DNA of 64,000 nucleotides from Blastocladiella emersonii ATCC 22665 (Eukaryota > Blastocladiomycota > Blastocladiomycetes > Blastocladiales > Blastocladiaceae): NCBI GenBank assembly GCA_025594325.1, contig JANHCV010000002.1, positions 1,364,001-1,428,000 of the forward strand, given 5' to 3'. A program made the translations under genes and the position numbers. Each line of letters begins with the position of its first letter. Position 1 is the stretch's first letter. Shown here one piece after another: positions 9,833 through 19,889 of this stretch. The notes beneath the pieces are model-generated. The model did no database searches. It saw nothing but the letters and a program-made list of their open reading frames with translations, and had not been told where the DNA came from.

Positions 9833-12106
9833 CTATCCTCTCATGCCACCCCCGCTGCCGAGGACATGGAACGAGCTCGCCGTGCTCCACACGGGCACCG
9901 GGAATCCGCGGCCGAGCGATCCCGCCGATCCCGCCCCCGTCGACGAGGACGAGACGCGCGGGACGACGGTCCCGTTCCACGCCAGATCCTCGTCACTGCG
10001 CCCATGCCCGCCGCCGCCCGCCTCGCCCAGCGTGCGCACCGCGACCGCGACCGTGGTGCGGTTCCCGACCGCGCGCTCGCGCTTGCGAGCGACGTACGAC
10101 GCGATCTGCCGCTCAGCGAGCGCGCGGACCGCCGCGGCGCGCGCTTTCGGGTCGACGGGCGGCGGCGGGGTCGCCGAGGGACCGCGGCCGGCGCTATTTG
10201 GGAGCGGCGGGAGCGGGGCAGCGGAAGCAGCAGCAGCAGCGACGGTCACGGACGCAGTGGCCACGGCGAACTTGGCGACCTGCGACCGCCGCGCGCGCGA
10301 CGCCGCCGTGTCCGGGACCTCGAACATGGCGGCGGCCGCGGCGCGCAGGTCTGCGTACGTCTTGGCGCGCGCGGGGTCGGTGGTCGGGAGCACGGGCTCG
10401 AATTGGCCGCGGTGCTGCGATTCCCAGTCGTCGGATTCGGCTTCGACCGCGGGCATGGCGGCGGCGGCAGTCGTGGTTGGGGTTGGTGCGGATACGGGCC
10501 GGCCGGCGCTGCGCGACCCGATGGGCGATGCGGGCGGTGGACTCGTGCTGCTGCTGAGGTTCGGCGTCGACGTGGCCGCGGCGTACAGGCGGCGCTTGGC
10601 CTCGCGCCGGCGCGTGCGCGTCCAGTGGATCGGGTTCAGCGACGTCAGGTTCAGCATCGTGAACACGTTCTCCAGCATGGTCTGCTTGATGGCGTGGTCG
10701 ACGGCTGTCTCGCAGCTCAGGCTCGGCGAGTGGTTAATCTACGCGCAGTGTCAGCGATGGTGGCGAGGCTGGGGAGCAGCGAGCAAAGTACCTCGAGGAC
10801 GTAGGGCCGCAGCTTGTGGTCGAGGAGAATGTCGAACCCGAGCAGCTCGAATGACGGCGACCCGGCCGCGTTCGGGAAGCAGCTGCGGAAGATGCGCGCG
10901 AGCTCGGGCTGGATCGGCAGCAGCGACTTGGCGATAATGTCCTTGATGCTCGCCCACACGGCGCCCGAGCCGTCGTGGCCCAGTGAGTCGAGGTGCTGCA
11001 GCGCCCACGTCAGAGTCCTACACACGCCGTCAGCACGCGGTGGCCACTGCTGAGCGATGAAAGCACGCGTACCGTTTGGACCCACCCGTCGCGCCGCCGT
11101 CGACAAACTTGCTCGACTTCTTATTGATGGAAAAGTTGGTGAGGTGCATGCACACGCGGTGGCGGTTGGTCGCGTCGGGCCCGGTGCCGTACGGCTCGGT
11201 CGCGAACCGCGCCAGCCCCTCCTTGTACACGTACACGCGCAGCGGGTCGCAGTGTGTGATCAGCGCGTACACGCGCAGGTCGAACTTGTACCCGTCGATG
11301 AGCATCGGCTACACACGTGCGGGGTGTCAGCGTGCTGCCAGAGCGAAGAGAAGCCAGCGATGCGCACCCGCTCAATGTACTGCTGCACGACCATATCAAA
11401 CTCACCGTCGGGCTCATAGTCGTTGGGGTCCGACAGCAGGTAAATCCCGATGCCGCGCGACTTGGAGTCGGGTTTTGCAATGAACCACTTCCCCGGCCGC
11501 CGCTGCGCGTGCGCAACAAAGTCACGGTGTTCGGTGCGCATACACCACGTCCGCGGCCAGAACGCGTACTCTTTCGGGAACTGCGCGCGCATCCGTGCCA
11601 GGTTGCGCGCGAGGTAGTCCTTGTGGCACACGTGGTGCATGCCCGGAAAGTGGTTGATGCGCTGCCACGGCTCGAGCGCGAGCAGCCGCGCGACGGACAC
11701 CACGCCGTCCATCCACACCACGGTGCTCGACGCCTCGTCGCTCGTCAGCTGAAGTCCAGCGCCGAGACCCGCACGCTGTACTACGCGAGTCGCCGGGCGG
11801 CGAGAGTGAGGGCGTGTAGTGGAGAGAGGAGGGTGGTGGAAACGCACCGACGGCGTGCTTCGTGTTGTCCACGTTCAATGTAGGCGTGAACTTGGCCTTG
11901 CGCGTAGCACGCCCGCTGCCGCGGGCCACGTTCGCGGACGGCCGCTTGGCCTCGACATCCACGCTCGCCGATCGGTTGATGATGGGGCTCGGAGCGTCGC
12001 CCGGTTCGTCTTCATCGTCGAAGCGAGGCGGCCTCCATGTGGCCGGCGGTGGCGGCTTGGCTCCGCTGGCCACGGACTGGCGCTGCTCGTGGCGCGAAGA
12101 TAGCAT
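9833..12106 (-). CDS. Tubulin-tyrosine-ligase-like (TTLL) protein
   Basis: Five exons (12106-11848, 11780-11368, 11308-11073, 11017-10792, 10738-9833) join in phase to 679 aa. Splicing restores the TTL domain (about residues 80-395): NTKHAVVQ start, ATP-grasp segment KPDSKSRGIGIYLL, YIERPMLIDGYKFDLRVYAL, MHLTNFSINK and LEINHSPSLSC. These are the nucleotide-, metal- and tubulin-tail-binding elements of TTLL enzymes, which attach Glu or Gly chains to tubulin tails, mainly in axonemes and basal bodies. The NHSPSL form and the lack of a CAP-Gly domain favour a glutamylase of the TTLL6/9/13 type, but the amino acid added cannot be read from sequence. A basic Arg/Ala/Pro-rich tail follows (a basic region is needed for microtubule binding in some TTLLs). 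Introns are 67, 59, 55 and 53 nt. Confidence 0.88.
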
Positions 12107-12585
12107 TTCCGTTGGTTAATCGTGCTTCATTTGGCGCGATCGAGCGCGGCATGCATATCCGCGAAGGTCCATGGCGTCGCGCGCAATCGAACGGCGCGAA
12201 TCATGGGTTTAGCCGCCCGCGAGACATGGCGAGGCGAGACGGGGATGGGCGGAGCGGGCACGCGGGCAGGTGCGAGACGCGTCGAACTATCACATGATCT
12301 CACGCCCCGGTGCGAGACGTGTCTTCGTCGTCCCTCGCCGGCTTGCGCGAGTGGTCCGTCAACGCTGCTCCATCGGCCAGGCCATCACGTCCGCCGTGGC
12401 CGTGGAAGCCACCATGAGTCGCTTTCGAAAGCGATTACGTGATTGGCCAGCCTGGCTCGCGTCAGGGCCGCCGATCGCGCCATGGCGACTCGAAGCCCCG
12501 CCGTTCGCGCGCCACCGATCCTCGCTCTCCTTGACAACCGAGCGCCTGGCCGCTCTCCATGCATCTCGATTGAACGCCTCTTGCA
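12107..12585. other. Divergent promoter region between TTLL and ChaC genes
   Basis: No gene is seen here. It contains GCGAGACGCGTCGAAC (ACGCGT at 12277) followed at 12295-12306 by TGATCTCACGCC, a 12-mer that recurs next to ACGCGT sites upstream of the dynein heavy chain gene (34725-34736), and a GCGAGACGTGTC variant near 12311. Confidence 0.4.
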
Positions 12586-13394
12586 ATGTGGATCTTTGGC
12601 TACGGCAGTCTCATCTGGAAGGTCGACTTCCCCGTGGCCGAGCGGTAAGCACCATCGCGCCGAGGACAAGTCGCCGCGGCAGCTTACGCGGCTAGCGCGT
12701 GCGGGTGTAGGGTACCGGGCGTGATCCGAGGCTACGTGCGCCGGTTCTGGCAGGGCAGCCACGACCACCGCGGCGTGCCGGGCGCGCCGGGCCGCGTCGT
12801 CACGCTGATCCCGTACGACGAGTGGAAGGGCATGACGGACGAGGTTCGTGTGATCTCGCTGCCGACGTACCCGAGAGAGCAACTACTCACACCCGCACTA
12901 TCACCGAGTAGTTCCGCGACGAGGCCGACTCGGTGACATGGGGCGTGGCGTACCGGATCCCGGACGACAAGGTGGACGAGGTCAAGGCGCACCTGGACCA
13001 CCGCGAAAAGGACGGGTACACGGTGCACGAGGTGGACGTGTTCCGCTCCCTCAAGGACGACACGCCGGCCGTGACGCGCGCGCTGTGCTACATGGGCACG
13101 ACGCAGAACGAGTCGTTCCACGGGCACAAGCCGCTCGACGCGCTCGCCGAGCAGATCTACCGCGCGCGCGGGCCGTCGGGCCCCAACGACGAGTACCTGC
13201 TCAACCTCGCCAAGGCGATGCGCGACCTCAAGCCCGACGCCGTCGACCACCACCTGTTCGAGCTCGAGCGCCGCGTCCTCGCGCTCCGCAAGCAGTTTGG
13301 GCCTGGCGGCGGGCCGATCAACGGGTTCGCGCCTGGCGGTATCCCTGGCGGCGATCTGGGCGAGGAGCCGGAGCATCTTGCGAATGGCAGCTGA
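12586..13394 (+). CDS. ChaC-type glutathione-specific gamma-glutamylcyclotransferase
   Basis: Three exons (12586-12644, 12711-12843, 12912-13394) give 224 aa. The N-terminus [12 protein letters not shown] carries the YGSL substrate-binding loop of the gamma-glutamylcyclotransferase fold. Splicing restores [17 protein letters not shown] and [18 protein letters not shown], and the C-terminal part has [12 protein letters not shown] and the [10 protein letters not shown] helix seen in ChaC1/2. Known role: cleaves reduced glutathione to 5-oxoproline and Cys-Gly in the cytosol, controlling glutathione turnover. The initiator lies in an unremarkable context (TTGCAATGT), but the short first exon is needed for the catalytic loop. 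Introns are 66 and 68 nt. It is convergent with TFB5 (66 bases apart). Confidence 0.92.
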
Positions 13395-13460
13395 GCTGAT
13401 TGCTCTCAATTCCAATACAGCGTTGCGCGTAGTACCTTCGAGTCTATTTACACCGTTCCA

Positions 13461-13797
13461 CTAGCCCTTGCGCTGGAAGTAGGGCCGTGATGGCGCGTTG
13501 GGGTCCTTGTTCGACTTGCTCGCCGTCTCGAGCTGCGACTTGACGTAGGCGTGCAGCCGCGCCACGTTGTACTCGGGCGTCACGACGAAGATGTGCGTCT
13601 CGTCGAGCACGCGGAAGATGAACTTGTCCTTGGGCGGCAGAGTCGCGTCGTGGTTGATGAGGATCGCCGCGACGACCGGGTCCGAGCTACGCGGCGGCGA
13701 CGTCAGCGGTCTCGCCTGACAAGTCCCGTCAGCGTAAGGCCACACACCACTCAAGGATGGTGCCGGTAGTCACGGTGACGCCGCGTGGTTGTGACAT
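13461..13797 (-). CDS. TFB5: TFIIH subunit TFB5 (GTF2H5/TTDA)
   Basis: Two exons (13797-13748 and 13686-13461) join across a 61-nt intron (donor GTGTGTGG, acceptor GCGTAG) to 91 aa. The junction rebuilds TGTILECSDPVVAAILI, matching the family pattern of a GVL/I-ECDP start, and the second half holds KFIFRVLDETHIFV, matching the family's FII-D-DDTH-FV core. TFB5 is a roughly 70-residue subunit that binds p52/TFB2 and stabilises TFIIH for transcription initiation and nucleotide excision repair in the nucleus. This copy is slightly longer, with an insertion before the core and a short Lys/Arg-rich tail. The short first exon means its product would be missed without splicing. It diverges from the CSN9-like gene with 194 bases between starts. 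Confidence 0.82.
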
Positions 13798-13991
13798 TGT
13801 GATGCATGGATTCGCTGTGAGCGCCGACAGCGCCGATGTGTCTGTCACTCGGAAGTGACCGGGCGCGCGAAGGCGGCGGCGCGTTGTCGTCAACTCGACT
13901 CCTTCGCCCTCCGCTGCCCTGCTGCATCGATACCCTGAGCCCGGCACTCGCTACGAGCGACTGCAACGAATCAATCTGACCCAGCGCAACC

Positions 13992-14610
13992 ATGTCCGGC
14001 TTTGACCCGCGCCGCTCCGAGGCACTGCGCCAGTCGCTCGACGGTAGGCCGCGTCACACCGCCTCCCTACCCGCCCGCGCTCCCCACTGACGCGCGTCCG
14101 CCGTCGCAGACATCGAGATGATTGACCAGGAGGAGGCCGTGTTCGAGGGCTCGTACATCCCCGAGCCCGACGCGCCCGAGCTGTACGAGCAGATCCCGCA
14201 GCCCGCGTACTCTGGCGGGTTCACGCCGTCGGCGCCGGCCGGCCCGTCGCGCCCGAGCCGCCGCACCGGCGGCCACCGCGGGAGCGGGTCGTACAACGAG
14301 GGCGGCCGCAACAACCCCGCCGCCAACATGGTCCACGAGCGCTTCTTCAACTGTACGCGCTCTACGCGTCGCTTATCCCCGCTCTCGCTGACAGTCAGCT
14401 GGTGTAGCGTTCGGCGACCTGTACGACGAGGAGCTGATTGTGCCGTCGATCATCGCCGAGGCCACGGCCGCCGGCGCGTGGAACGCTGCCCAGCAGGCCC
14501 AGCAGCAGCAGCAGGGCCAGTCGTCCCCGCAGCAGGCGCAGGCCGCTGCGGCCGCGGCCGCGCGCCCCGACCCGCACTCGCAGGTCGCCACACCGACCGA
14601 GGAGAACTGA
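13992..14610 (+). CDS. CSN9/CSNAP-like small acidic protein
   Basis: Three exons (13992-14043, 14110-14352, 14408-14610) give 165 aa. The only recognisable signature straddles the second junction: MVHERFFNSFGDLYDEELI. It closely matches the F-x-D-F-x-D-L-F-D-D-D-x aromatic/acidic segment of COP9 signalosome subunit 9 (CSNAP, also called MYEOV2), which docks the 57-residue human protein onto the complex. Around it the sequence is disordered: an acidic IEMIDQEEAVFEG segment, a Gly/Arg/Ser-rich linker and a Gln/Ala-rich tail. The assignment rests on one short motif whose spacing fits only after splicing, so it is tentative. The length is about three times that of animal CSNAP. Introns are 66 and 55 nt. 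Confidence 0.5.
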
Positions 14611-14732
14611 TACCGCACGCGCGTGTCTGCTGTGTACAGTCACCTCCGTGGTGATGAGCGAGAAATATCAAATGTATCGAAACTCACGACCCCTCCTCCT
14701 CCGCTGCACTCCGTGCCGCCACCGCCGATGCA

Positions 14733-16831
14733 TCACGACGAAACTCGACTCGACCCGTTCTGCGCCTGGGCAGGGGGAGAGGAAGAGGAAGAGGAGGCGT
14801 TGCGCAGCGACATCAGGACGAACAGGATGATCCCGACGGCAAACGCGAGCGCGAGGAAGTAGCACTTGCAGTGGTGGAACGTCTGCATCATGGGGCTCAT
14901 GGTCGCGACGCGCTCGGGGCTCGGGTAGCACGCCTCGCACAGCGCGTCGTCGTCGACGAACACGACCACGGGCAGCGCCGCCGCCACCGAGTTCTCGCTG
15001 TTCCCGCCGCCCACACCGTCGGCCCCGTCGCCCGACGGCTCACCCGTGTACGGCGGCATCTCGAACAGCACCGCGTCCTCGGGCGTCAGCGCGTTCTCGC
15101 GGAACACGGCACGCACCTTGCTGCTCTCGAGAAAGTCGTTGTCCGTCGCGAACAGCACCATGTCGTACGTCGCAATGTCGACGCCCTCGTCCTTGCCGCC
15201 GCCTGACTCGGTGGTTGCAGCTGGCGCAGACGGAGCGGCGACCTCGGGCTCGCTCTTGATGGGCGCCGCGGTAGCGGCCGCTGCGTGCTCGCCCTCGCCG
15301 GCCTCCTCGAGAATCGTGTTGTTCTCGTTGACGGTCTTAAGCTGGTTCGCGGCCCAGATATTGAACGCCTCGGGCGACTGGTTCGAGTTGCTGAGCGAGA
15401 GCGCGCGGCGGCGGCGCGGCGGCGTGCGCGGGGTCGTGGTCGCCACCTCCTCGGCGGGCACGGGCACCGCGAACCGCGTCACGGTGCCCGCGGGCACCGC
15501 TACCTTGGCGCCCGGCGTCCGGTGCGTGTTGATGACGAGCGGGCCGTCGGGCGTCTTGCTCGTGATGTTGTTGCGCACAATCACCTGGCCGACCGTCTTG
15601 CGCCGCTCGAGCCCCTTGCCCTTGCCGCCGTTGCCGCCGCTGCGCGCGTTCAGGGAAACGGACCGCGGCTTGCGCGACGTCCGGTGCTCCGGCGCACTGC
15701 GCGTGCCGACGTCCCGCTCGTTCTTGGGGTTCAGCTCGCGCGTCGATGCGACCGACGACGTCGCGCTGCGCTGCCCCGACGACGCCGCGGCCGAGTTGCC
15801 GCTCGAGCTCGGGAGCAGCGAGAGCCGCCGCGTCACGTTGGCCGCGGTCGCCGACATGCGGCGCAGGACCGACCGCGAGCCGCCCGGCGATAGCCCAGCC
15901 TTAGTACCGGCGCCGGTGTTGCCCTCCTCCTCGCTGAGCTCCGTCACGAGCTGCGTCTTCATGGTCCACGTCTGCGGCGTGAGCGGGTCGACAGCCGACA
16001 TGGACCCGTTGCTCGCGGCGCCGCCTGCGGCGGCGGGCGCGGTCGACGGGCGCGCACCGTTCGTGATGATCCGCGACACGAGGCCGTTGGTCGACCGGAT
16101 TGTGCTCGTGCGGCGGCCCGCTCCCACAGCAGAGGCGGCGGCGCCCGCGCGTTCCGGGTCGCCGCCGCCGCCCGAGCTGATGACGGCGTTGGACGAGGCG
16201 CGGCGCGACGGGGGTTTCGACGGACTCGTGCCCGTGACGGACGGCGGCGGGAGGTCGGCGAGCGCGGGCACCGAGTCGGAGACCGCGGCCGTCTTGGCCA
16301 CGTTACTCGGGACGCCCGGGAGCAGCGGGTTCAGGCCGTCTTGCCCGTCCTCGCGCGGGCGCACCATGAAGTACAGGACGTTGCCGATGATGTCCGTGTT
16401 CGTCAGCGGGTTCAGGACGTGGATCCGGTGGATGAGTTTCTTGCCGAGGTACACTACACGAAGGCCGGGGTCAGCTTCTGCGCGGCGCGCAAGGCGGGTC
16501 AGCGGCAGGGCATACCCTGCGTCTGGAACAGGATCTTGTTGAGGTGATGCGCGTCGTAGTACGAGTAGAAGGCCTTCTCGGGCTGCTTGTGGTCCCACGT
16601 CTGGACGCGGGCCAGGATGAAGGCGCGCTTCTTGGTCGGCGGCGGCGGCGCGTCGGGCGCGAGGTTCTTGGGCGGCGGGCAGTCGAGCGCATGGTGGCTC
16701 TTGACCAGGTCGCCGAACGCCTCGAGGCTGAACGAGTCCTCGTAGTCGGTCGACACGCTGTCAATCACCTTGGTCCCGGCCGTGTCGAACAGCCGGATGA
16801 ACTGCGGCTCGGGCCGCTTGGGCGCGGCCAT
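14733..16831 (-). CDS. Tail-anchored membrane protein of unknown function
   Basis: Two exons (16831-16516 and 16453-14733; 62-nt intron GTATGC...GTGTAG) give 678 aa. The N-terminal 150 residues look folded, with conserved-type segments FIRLFDTAGTKVIDS, KKRAFILARVQTWDHK and IHRIHVLNPLTNTDIIGN. The middle (about 155-560) is Ser/Thr/Pro/Ala-rich, with several basic patches and repeated SRR/RR-S sites suited to phosphorylation. One hydrophobic helix (CYFLALAFAVGIILFVLMSL, about 636-655) sits close to the C-terminus with a short Ser-rich tail, so the bulk should face the cytosol in the manner of a tail-anchored protein. I do not recognise the N-terminal domain and assign no role. The protein ends 122 bases from the convergent CSN9-like gene. 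Confidence 0.75.
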
Positions 16832-17190
16832 GGTGGGCAGTCGGCGCCGAGTCGGGTGAGAGGGGTGGGTGCAGTTGATGGGTTCGCCCTCGTTTTAGGT
16901 GTGATCCATGAGGCCGAGTGCGATGCGATCAGTGCGGCGTTGACTCGGTTCGCGACGAGAGATCCATGCATCCGTTGTCTCGAGCGAGTGGCGGGGACGG
17001 GCGCGGACTCGAGAGCACACCCAGCTTCGGGCCTCGTTATTCTCGAGGCGCTGGGATACAGCGTGTGTGAGTGGAGATTCGAGGGCCAGCGGCCACGTTG
17101 GATGGGAGACACGGCCGCGGACGCGCGGAACATCTCGCGCGAGTGTCTCCCAAGCTGTCAGCCCGTGTTTCACAAGTTTCATACATTTTC
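16832..17190. other. Intergenic region between two minus-strand genes
   Basis: This 359-base gap lies downstream of SPAG1 and upstream of the tail-anchored protein gene. Short open frames here overlap nothing conserved. I see no RNA gene or repeat. It should hold the SPAG1 3' end and the promoter of the gene starting at 16831. Confidence 0.3.
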
Positions 17191-18417
17191 TCAGATACTC
17201 GCAATCGTGACGCGCTTCTTCCCCTTCCCCTTGGCCTTGCGCGTCGCGGGTGACAGCTCGTCCTCGTCGTCATCCTCATCGACGACCGTGACGGGCACCA
17301 CGCGCAGCGACTTTTTCGACAGCCCGCGCTCGGCCCACTTGCGGTACGCCTCAAAGTCGCGCTCGCGCCACTCGGCCTTGATCTTGGTCGACCACGACTC
17401 GTGGTCGAGGCCCGTCGACGACTTGGAATCCGTGGACGGCGTGGACGAGGCGGGAAGCTCGGGCGCCAGGCGGTCGCACTGCGCGAGCGCGTCGAGCGCG
17501 TCGGCGTACCGCTTCTGGTGGAACCGGGCCACGGCGAGGCGCAGGTAGCACTTGTACGCGAGCGGGCCGGGCGGGTTGAGCAGGATCGCGTCTACCGGTC
17601 GCACGGGTGAGCGATGGCCACGATGGTATCGAGGCGGGGCCGATGTACCTTGTGCGCTCCCAGCGGCGTCCTCGTGCTTCCCCAGCTTGGAGAAGGCGAC
17701 GGCGCAGTTGGCGCGGTACCGCGGCTCGTGCGGGACCATCTCGGCCGCGCGGCGGTAGTACCCGAGGGCCTCGTCAAAGTCGCCCGCGCGCAGCGCCTCG
17801 TGGCCCTTGCGGTTGTCAAGCTCGGCGACCTCGGCGCGCACCGTGTCGGGAAGGTCGTCCTTGTTTTCGAGGGTGTTGGTCACGCGCACCGCCTTGGCGC
17901 TCGTTCGAGGCGCAGCGGGCGCGCGCGGCGCGACCTTGAGCTCCGAGAGCCACTCGTCGAGCTGCTTGCTCGCCTTGGCCTGCTGGTGCGCGGCGACCTC
18001 GGTGCGGCGCATCGGCTGGATCCTACATGAAAGCGGGCGATGAGTTGCCGGTCGCGACGGTACGGGTGTACTCGAGCGTACTTGGGCGCGACCTTGCCGC
18101 CGAGCTCCTCGATGCGGTTCTCGATGCAGGTCTCGAGCTCGGGGTAGATACCCTCCTTGCCCGATCTATCGTGAGCAAGTCCGTGAGTCGGGCACCGTCT
18201 CCTTGCACAACAAACCGCTCCAGTACCGAAGCACGAGCAGCAGCTTGGTCAAGTACGGCACATCGGTGCACGTTCTGACGTAGCCGTAGTCGAGGTGCTC
18301 GACGTCATATTCGTCGAGGCGCACGGGGGCCTCGTCCGGCGCGGCACCGCCCTGCTTGGTCGGGTCGGTGAACTGGGCGAGCTCCTTGAGGCCCTGCAGG
18401 TCGTTTGGCGATAACAT
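17191..18417 (-). CDS. SPAG1: SPAG1-like TPR protein, dynein-arm assembly factor
   Basis: Four exons (18417-18227, 18165-18064, 18022-17649, 17591-17191) give 355 aa. The N-terminus VEHLDYGYVRTCTDVPYLTK, followed after splicing by LRSGKEGIYPELETCIENRI, matches the SPAG1 start (HLDF-YI-KC-DV-HLEKIL-LRSG-EG-YPEL). After a linker comes a helix with DEWLSELK, then TPR repeats (about residues 150-255) beginning NRKGHEALRAGDFDEALGYY, and a basic tail RKAKGKGKKRVTIASI. SPAG1 is a cytoplasmic R2TP/HSP90-linked factor (DNAAF13) needed to pre-assemble axonemal dynein arms. This copy is much shorter than animal SPAG1, holding one TPR block. The second intron is only 41 nt (18063-18023), so that border is the least certain. 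The others are 61 and 57 nt. Confidence 0.72.
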
Positions 18418-18618
18418 GTGGCGGTTTGCGGTGAGTTGCAATGTGGCACGACACGGCGTAGCGGAGAGAAGGGAGGGGATCGGCGGCGGGGTGCGGCCAC
18501 GGACGCGACGCGCCACCCACTGGAACCGCGGCGTGGTGCGTTTCATGTGACGGTTGGGGGCGCCGCTGCTCACTCCTTGTTCTCCCGCATATGGATGCTT
18601 CTCGTCGATGAAATACTC

Positions 18619-19618
18619 ATGGACTCGATGCAAAGCGACTCTCAGGTTCGCCCGATGGGCGTAGTCGAGCTCCCGTTCGATGTCCTGCGAAGCGTGCTCT
18701 CGCAGCTCGAGTTCCTGGACCGAGTCCACTTTGCCATGGTATTCGTGCTAGAATGCCTCCAGGAGATCATACGCTCAGCACGGGCACCTGTTCTAGACTT
18801 GCAGAGAGCTGTACAGTGATCTGCAGCGGGACGAGCGGTACTGGCGCGACATGTACGACCGGTTTGGTGTCTTTGCGCATGCCCCAGGCCGTCGTCGCGA
18901 AGCGATGCTGTGCAGGCAGGACGTCGCACGCCAAGGTTTGTGAGCCTCTCCCTCCGCGGACCTGCCCTTGGTGCATCGCTCACAGTCCCGTCCACGGTGT
19001 CTAGTCAAATTGAAGGCCCACTTGGCCACCGAGGGCCGCGAACAACTCTCCAACCGGCCGCACTACATTCATCCGATCCAGCTCCCGGACGACCCGGCGG
19101 GCGCGCTCTCAGTCAAACTGTGCAACATGCAGGTTATGGCATCTCGGCATTCACGTTGGGTCCGGGAATGCTGACATGGCGCACACTCGCTCGTGTAGAT
19201 TGCAGTAAACCTGCTTGTCCCGGACGGCCAGTGGGTGATTGTTGCGCGCATCCGCTTCCTTCGGCTCACGGCGCCGACCTTTCTGCGTTGGAGGATCACG
19301 GTGCGCCCGAGCGGCTACCAGCCCTACGAGGAGAGGAACGTGTATCCATTGCTCGAGACCGAGGGCTTCGCCGACTTTGACCCGTCCGACGCTGGGGGAT
19401 TCCGCTGGTTCGCGCTCACGCCGCTCGCACGCGCCAAGTCGCGCCACGAAGAAGGCTCCAGTGTGATTGATATCGCCTCGCGCACCGGCTTCGCAACGTT
19501 TTTGATCGAGCTGCTCAACCGCGATTTCGAAGACAAGGAGTCCGAGTGGCAGTTTGGCGAGGTCCGGGCGCTGAACGCCGCGAGCGCGGAGCGGTGGCTC
19601 CTCCAGAGAAATTCTTGA
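18619..19618 (+). CDS. F-box-like protein with an unknown C-terminal domain
   Basis: A likely four-exon gene (18619-18738, 18809-18935, 19005-19132, 19199-19618; about 264 aa). The first exon encodes VELPFDVLRSVLSQLEFLDR, an F-box-type helix pair, continued by LYSDLQRDERYWRDMYDRFG, which fits the end of an F-box (the -LW-/Y-R--). F-box proteins recruit targets to SCF ubiquitin ligases through Skp1. The second and third introns (69 and 66 nt; TCTAG and GTGTAG) join cleanly (DVARQVKLKAHLATEGREQL). The first border is uncertain because the best in-phase acceptor is GAGAG. The C-terminal 140 residues, from IAVNLLVPDGQWVIVARIRF, look folded but are unknown to me. The gene diverges from SPAG1, with starts 201 bases apart. 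Confidence 0.55.
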
Positions 19619-19889
19619 ATAGACATCCGGTTATGCTCTTAGCTTGGACATCAGGCAGAGGGAAGGTCGAGACCAAACGCACGAACGCGGGCACGCAACG
19701 GAACGCGTCGCGATGCGCCACGCTGGCAGGCCACGTGCAGCGGTGGCTTGGCGGGCGGGAAGCCTTCGCGCCACGCTGGCCGCTCCCACCGCCGAGAAAC
19801 GCGCGCCCTTCCCTTCTCTCCCCTCCCGCCGCACTCTAACCTGCAACGGATCAGCTCTGCATCGACACACTTGACGCGCCGTCTCAACC

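Noticed and set aside
17191-18012. Reading the SPAG1-like gene as starting at 18012 with intron retained
   Set aside because: It would lack the SPAG1 N-terminal motif and insert a segment (GTSAPPRYHRG...) that breaks the TPR array. The upstream exons restore family motifs.
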